Positions 6,447-9,302 of a stretch of DNA of 9,302 nt are shown here, piece after piece. The stretch comes from Anaerolineaceae bacterium (GTDB lineage: Bacteria > Chloroflexota > Anaerolineae > Anaerolineales > Villigracilaceae). The stretch is taken from positions 1-9,302 of the forward strand of contig VFKQ01000235.1 in NCBI GenBank assembly GCA_009885445.1. Reading direction: 5' to 3'. The notes below the pieces were generated by a model. The model worked only from the letters and a program-made list of their open reading frames with translations, was not told the origin of the DNA and did not search any database. Every line of letters begins with the position of its first letter. Positions within the stretch are counted from its first letter, which is position 1. The translations under genes were made by a program, and so were the position numbers.

Positions 6447-6482
6447 GATTTTCTCCTTTTATTTCCATGAAATAATAACGTG

Positions 6483-6511
6483 ATTATAGTCCATGCACGG
6501 GCGCGAGACAA
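6483..6511 (-). promoter_or_regulatory. Predicted sigma70-type promoter of the SPFH gene
   Basis: On the minus strand TTGTCT (6511-6506) and a consensus TATAAT (6488-6483) are separated by 17 bases. Initiation near 6476 would give a leader of about 30 bases containing the AAAGGAG ribosome site. This is the only promoter in the window with a recognisable -35 box, and it suggests the SPFH gene is transcribed independently of the XdhC gene upstream of it. Confidence 0.65.
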
Positions 6512-6562
6512 GAACCGCTTTTCATATTTATTGACGAAATTTCTTCCCAAACATTTCACATA

Positions 6563-6600
6563 CCAAAATCTCCAATTCCCCAATTACCACTCCCCAATTA
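6563..6600. repeat. Degenerate heptamer repeat tract
   Basis: The plus strand shows CCAATTCC, CCAATTA, CCACTCC, CCAATTA in tandem, preceded by the related CCAAAATCT. The last copy includes the stop codon of the XdhC-family gene (TAA, 6600-6598). On the coding strand it reads as TAATTGG/GGAGTGG units. It may be slippage-generated filler; no hairpin terminator was recognised in this gap. Confidence 0.5.
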
Positions 6601-7395
6601 CTCCTCCCCTTTCATCATCTTCCCCGTGGCCGCATCGCGGGACATCAAAACTTCTGCCATGATGCTCAGTGCAATTTCTTCGGGGGTCTCCGCTTGCAGT
6701 TCGAGTCCCATCGGCGAATGCACGCGCGCGATTTTTTCTGCGCCGATTCCTTTTTCGCGCAACTTTTTTTCTGTCACAGACCATCTGCGTCGCGAGCCGA
6801 TCACGCCGATGTAAGCCGCGTCAGAATCAAGCAGGGGGGAGATTCCGGCCGTATCGACCGGCGACCCCCTTGTAGTGAGAATCAGAACCGTGCGCTTGTC
6901 GATGTGGACTTGACTCGGCAGTTGGTCCATCGTCCCGACGTAGTACGCATCTGCCCCCGGGACGGCGGATTCAGTCGCGAATTCAGCGCGGTCATCGCTG
7001 ACAGCGACTCGAAAACCGAGCCACTTGGCCAGATGCACAACGGCCTTGCCCACGTGCCCGCCGCCGATGACGATGATGAGGGGCGCCGGAAGAATCGGTT
7101 CCACAAACACCTCCACAGTTCCGCCGCACACGCCCGGGTCACCGCGCGCGGGATCGGCAAGTGTGTAATTCAATGTGCGCGGCTTGCCCTCAGCGATGGC
7201 AATCTGCGCCTCGTCGAGCACGCGATGCTCCATATCGCCGCCACCGATGGTGCCGAGGAAATGTCCGTCCGCGTAGACCAGCATCTTACTGCCCACATGT
7301 CGCGGCGTGGAGCCTTCACTGCGCGTCACGGTACACAGCGCGGCGGCTTCGTTATTTTTTTCGAGTTCGGCGAGGGCGTGATAGATGGAGTTCAT
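6598..7395 (-). CDS. XdhC/CoxI-family protein (molybdoenzyme maturation type)
   Basis: A 265-residue member of the XdhC/CoxI family. The N-terminal domain has the hallmark VTRSEGSTPRHVGSKMLV (23-40), GTIGGGDMEHRVL (48-60) and GVCGGTVEVFVEP (88-100). The C-terminal Rossmann-type domain begins at IIVIGGGHVGKAVV (107-120) and contains YIGVIGSRRR (195-204) and the closing SPMGLELQAETPEEIALSI (227-245). XdhC-type proteins bind molybdenum cofactor and help insert its sulfurated form into xanthine dehydrogenase or CO-dehydrogenase-like enzymes; related members have other redox roles. No molybdenum hydroxylase subunit is nearby, so the partner is unknown. The ATG at 7395 overlaps the hepT stop as ATGA, with AGGA touching the start codon, implying coupled translation. 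The stop TAA lies in a short repeat tract. Confidence 0.9.
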   Translation of the reverse strand: MNSIYHALAELEKNNEAAALCTVTRSEGSTPRHVGSKMLVYADGHFLGTIGGGDMEHRVLDEAQIAIAEGKPRTLNYTLADPARGDPGVCGGTVEVFVEPILPAPLIIVIGGGHVGKAVVHLAKWLGFRVAVSDDRAEFATESAVPGADAYYVGTMDQLPSQVHIDKRTVLILTTRGSPVDTAGISPLLDSDAAYIGVIGSRRRWSVTEKKLREKGIGAEKIARVHSPMGLELQAETPEEIALSIMAEVLMSRDAATGKMMKGEE

Positions 7396-7727
7396 TCCTG
7401 TAGCAGTTTCTTGACCGATTCTTTCAGGATGGGAAGATCATCCTGCACGGTATCCCAAACAATGGAGAAATTTACACTGAAATATTCATGGATAATTTTA
7501 TTGCGAATACCAATCATTTTTCCCCACGGCACCTCAGGGTGGCTTTGTTGATATTCGTCCGAGATGTTATTGGCGGCTTCGCCAATGATTTCAATTTCTC
7601 TTACCACTGCATCCTTGGCCATGCCGTAAGACAGAAACTGGTCATTGGATAACCCATGAATATACTCCTCGATGATTTCGATTGCGTCCGTAATGTGACG
7701 CAGGTAAACGCTGTCATCCTTCTTCAT
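7392..7727 (-). CDS. hepT: HepT-like HEPN ribonuclease toxin (DUF86)
   Basis: A 111-residue, mostly helical HEPN protein of the DUF86/HepT family. The catalytic RX4HXY motif is intact as RNKIIHEY: Arg75, His80 and Tyr82. The conserved REIEIIGEAANNIS segment (43-56) is also typical. By family knowledge HepT is an RNase toxin, and its cognate MntA nucleotidyltransferase silences it by adding AMP to the Tyr of this motif. All required residues are present, so the toxin looks active. The start ATG lies within the end of mntA (14-base overlap) and has no clear Shine-Dalgarno sequence, which points to translation coupled to the antitoxin. Its own stop overlaps the start of the XdhC-family gene. Confidence 0.93.
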   Translation of the reverse strand: MKKDDSVYLRHITDAIEIIEEYIHGLSNDQFLSYGMAKDAVVREIEIIGEAANNISDEYQQSHPEVPWGKMIGIRNKIIHEYFSVNFSIVWDTVQDDLPILKESVKKLLQE

Positions 7728-8019
7728 AAAGGATTAATTTTTCATTGTCTACATAGGGGCGAATATATGGGCTGAGACTGTCTTCTGCGACGAGGTCGAT
7801 TTTGCGTCCCAGTGCGCGTTGGAGGTTTTCTTCGATCTCGATCAATTTAAAGAAACCCAGTTTTGGGCGCGTTCCCGAGGGTTTAAGAGTAATCAACAAG
7901 TCAATGTCGCTTGTGGCCGTTGCTTCGCCGCGCCGAAAAGAACCAAACACAGCCAGGCGGCTGATGTAGGGTTTGAGCAAAGGGATTGCCGTTTTTTGAA
8001 TTTCTGCAAATTCATCCAT
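7714..8019 (-). CDS. mntA: MntA-like nucleotidyltransferase antitoxin
   Basis: A 101-residue minimal nucleotidyltransferase of the MNT family. The signature GSX10DXD is complete: Gly26-Ser27 in FGSFRRGEA, then Asp38 and Asp40 in TSDIDLLI. A third acidic residue, Asp75 in GRKIDLV, should complete the metal site. Paired with the HEPN protein immediately downstream, it is expected to be the antitoxin that AMPylates the toxin tyrosine. The order antitoxin first, toxin second, with a 14-base overlap, would keep antitoxin in excess. The ATG at 8019 has AAGG only 2-3 bases upstream, so initiation may be weak or leaderless, since TAAAAT (8031-8026) ends 6 bases before the ATG. The gap to the propeller gene upstream is 28 bases, so read-through is also likely. 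Confidence 0.93.
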   Translation of the reverse strand: MDEFAEIQKTAIPLLKPYISRLAVFGSFRRGEATATSDIDLLITLKPSGTRPKLGFFKLIEIEENLQRALGRKIDLVAEDSLSPYIRPYVDNEKLILYEEG

Positions 8020-8025
8020 GCCCTT

Positions 8026-8031
8026 ATTTTA
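8026..8031 (-). promoter_or_regulatory. Possible -10 box in front of mntA
   Basis: The minus strand reads TAAAAT 6 bases before the mntA ATG. The place where a -35 box would lie (about 8049-8054, GCCATA) is poor and falls inside the end of the propeller gene. It is a weak call; co-transcription from upstream is equally possible. Confidence 0.3.
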
Positions 8032-8047
8032 CACCAACCCCACTTTA

Positions 8048-9103
8048 CTATGGCCCCCAAACGGGTTGCCAATCGGGCTCTGGATTATCGAGCACGATGC
8101 GCGTGCTATGCCCGTCAGCGCGGATGACGAAGAGGTCGGCCTGGCCGTTGTTGCGCAGGGAGTTGAGAATGATGTACTGCCCGTCGGGCGAGTACGACGC
8201 GGCGGCGTTGTTGCCCTCGAAGGTGAGTTGAGTCAGTGCGCCCGAGGCGAGATCTAAACGGAAGACATTCTTATCGCCGAGGGCACCCGCACAAATTAAG
8301 AGCGAGCCGCCGTCGGGTGAAAAATCCAGACTGCCGGTGATGCCTTCGATTCCCTGCGTGATGCGCCGCGGCGGATTATTTGGCTGGGTCGCGTCGAGCA
8401 GGAAAATTTCAAAGGCGTTGACTTGATCCACTTGCTGGGCGAAGGCAATGGACCTGCCGTCCGGCGACCAGTCCGCGCCGACGATGGATTTCGCGGCCGC
8501 GTAAAGCAATTTGGGATTCTCGCCGAGCGCACCCATGACCCAGATCGCGGCGGGGCCGTCGGAGGCTTTGTTGAGAAAAAGCATCTGTTTCCCGTCGGGC
8601 GAAAATTTTGGGTTGAAGGCGTTGCCGATGTTTTGGGTGAGTTGTAAAAGACGCGAGTCTTTGAGCACGAGGTAGTAAATGTCGAAAGTGCCATTGCGAT
8701 TGGAGGCGAAAACGATGCCTTGCCCGTCTGGCGTGAAGACGGGATAGTAGTCGTTGCGATTCGTGCTCGTCACTTGCTTGTAATCCGAGCCGTCCGCGTT
8801 GATCATGCAGATTTGATTGAACTCGCCGCGTGTGCAGGTAAATAGAATTCGCCCGCCGTGCAGGGACGTGGGCGTTGGCAAAGGTGTTTTGGTTGCGGTC
8901 GCGACGGGCAGGGTGAAATTATTTCCCGCTGGAATATTTGGGCTGACGGCGAGCATGTCCGCGGGGACGAGCCAGAAGAGCAGGGCGATGAAGCCGAGAA
9001 TTAAAAGTCCGATGGGCAAAGTGCGGCGGCGCTTTGGTGTAGCAAATAAACGCGAGCGCTTTTTGCCGGAGGTGTATTTGCCGTCAAGGTTGGGCAGGGA
9101 CAT
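8048..9103 (-). CDS. Membrane-anchored PD40/TolB-like beta-propeller protein
   Basis: A 351-residue protein. The N-terminus is basic (GKKRSRLFATPKRRR, 13-27) and is followed by one hydrophobic segment at about 29-47 (LPIGLLILGFIALLFWLVP). A type II anchor with the rest outside the cytoplasm fits this. Residues 66-80 are a Thr/Pro-rich linker. Residues 84-351 form a beta-propeller with five clear PD40 repeats: FTPDG (123), FSPDG (167), WSPDG (212), FSPDG (261) and YSPDG (304), plus a degenerate last blade near PDWQPVWG. This resembles TolB-type propellers, which usually mediate protein contacts; no enzymatic residues were recognised. There is no signal-peptidase lipobox. The ATG at 9103 is 12 bases from AGGGG, so ribosome binding is uncertain. 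It may form an operon with mntA-hepT downstream and the partial gene upstream (43-base gap). Confidence 0.88.
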   Translation of the reverse strand: MSLPNLDGKYTSGKKRSRLFATPKRRRTLPIGLLILGFIALLFWLVPADMLAVSPNIPAGNNFTLPVATATKTPLPTPTSLHGGRILFTCTRGEFNQICMINADGSDYKQVTSTNRNDYYPVFTPDGQGIVFASNRNGTFDIYYLVLKDSRLLQLTQNIGNAFNPKFSPDGKQMLFLNKASDGPAAIWVMGALGENPKLLYAAAKSIVGADWSPDGRSIAFAQQVDQVNAFEIFLLDATQPNNPPRRITQGIEGITGSLDFSPDGGSLLICAGALGDKNVFRLDLASGALTQLTFEGNNAAASYSPDGQYIILNSLRNNGQADLFVIRADGHSTRIVLDNPEPDWQPVWGP

Positions 9104-9109
9104 GCTTTG

Positions 9110-9115
9110 ATTTTA
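9110..9115 (-). promoter_or_regulatory. Possible -10 box in front of the propeller gene
   Basis: The minus strand reads TAAAAT, ending 6 bases before the ATG at 9103, the same spacing as the box before mntA. Transcription from it would be nearly leaderless. No matching -35 at 16-18 bases; TTGTGA lies 20 bases upstream, too far for a typical promoter. Confidence 0.3.
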
Positions 9116-9146
9116 CCCCTGGGTCACTGGTGTGATCACAAACTGC

Positions 9147-9302
9147 CTAGCCAAAGCGGTGGTACATGACGGCGTAATAGTCGGTGGGGGCTCGGGTTTC
9201 GTTGACGAGCCAATTAGTGCTTGAGACGAAGCCCTCTCCGTTTGCTGCTGTGCTGTCAAAATCATAACTCGTGCGGTAGGTGAGCGTGCCTGGTGTGCCG
9301 CC
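9147..9302 (-). CDS. C-terminal end of an unrecognised protein (cut by window edge)
   Basis: An open frame enters from the right edge and runs 51 codons to TAG at 9149-9147. The visible residues are polar and aromatic-rich, starting GGTPGTLTYRTSYDFDS and ending DYYAVMYHRFG, with no Lys and no hydrophobic helix. This resembles the end of a beta-rich secreted or surface protein, but no family was recognised. It is on the same strand as the propeller gene and ends 43 bases before it, so the two may share a transcript. Its coding nature rests on the continuous frame, the composition and the tight fit with the neighbour. Confidence 0.6.
   Translation of the reverse strand, partial: GGTPGTLTYRTSYDFDSTAANGEGFVSSTNWLVNETRAPTDYYAVMYHRFG

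Noticed and set aside
6039..6470. 143-residue open frame on the plus strand
   Set aside because: Antisense to the SPFH gene; composition and lack of motifs mark it as a shadow.
6694..7551. 285-residue open frame on the plus strand
   Set aside because: It is the antisense shadow of the XdhC-family and hepT genes, has an Arg/His-rich composition and no recognisable motif, while both minus-strand genes have clear family signatures.
9131..9140. Palindrome TGTGATCACA as a CRP-type operator
   Set aside because: It contains the half-site letters but lacks the 6-base spacer of a CRP site (TGTGA-N6-TCACA), and a 10-base palindrome can occur by chance.

Overview
The window looks like chromosomal DNA of a free-living bacterium, most likely a member of the Chloroflexota (Anaerolineae-like). 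This is an inference from gene style, not a proven assignment. The pointers are lipoproteins and a membrane-anchored propeller with Thr/Pro/Ser linkers, a short FtsY without an acidic N-terminal domain, and an SPFH protein carrying an excisionase-type helix-turn-helix. Gene density is high: the largest gaps are about 150 bases (6447-6597) and 117 bases (1229-1345), and no gene-free stretch exceeds 300 bases. No rRNA, tRNA, CRISPR array, transposase or phage gene was seen.

Left block (1-1228, minus strand): trxA (thioredoxin) is followed 9 bases later by a GTG-started lipoprotein with a long Thr/Ser/Gly/Pro linker. After 44 more bases comes a second, related lipoprotein that runs off the left edge. 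They look like one operon. Its extended -10 promoter lies in the 1229-1345 intergenic region, with a perfect 10-bp palindrome over the predicted transcription start.

Central block (1346-5330, plus strand): ftsY, prfB, a stand-alone acyl carrier protein and a fatty-acyl-AMP ligase-like enzyme are separated by only 17, 17 and 5 bases and appear to be one operon. It begins at a near-consensus extended -10 box only 8 bases from the ftsY ATG, so the ftsY message is probably leaderless. It ends at a strong hairpin with a T-run at 5365-5400. prfB carries the programmed +1 frameshift (in-frame TGA in a CTT TGA C context), so the real RF2 is 364 residues. The carrier protein and ligase probably form an acyl-loading pair, but no downstream biosynthetic enzyme is in view.

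Right block (5412-9302, minus strand): an SPFH-domain protein with a C-terminal HTH_17 module has its own sigma70-like promoter. Upstream of it on the same strand lies a run of genes in the order partial unknown CDS (right edge), membrane-anchored PD40/TolB-like propeller, mntA, hepT, XdhC/CoxI-family protein. mntA/hepT form a MNT-HEPN toxin-antitoxin pair with a 14-base overlap, and the hepT stop overlaps the XdhC start as ATGA.

No completely new multi-gene system is evident. The best candidates for follow-up are the HTH-tagged SPFH protein, the toxin-antitoxin pair translationally coupled to an orphan XdhC-type gene, the acyl carrier/ligase pair inside an ftsY-prfB operon, and the mirror-image trxA/ftsY promoter region.
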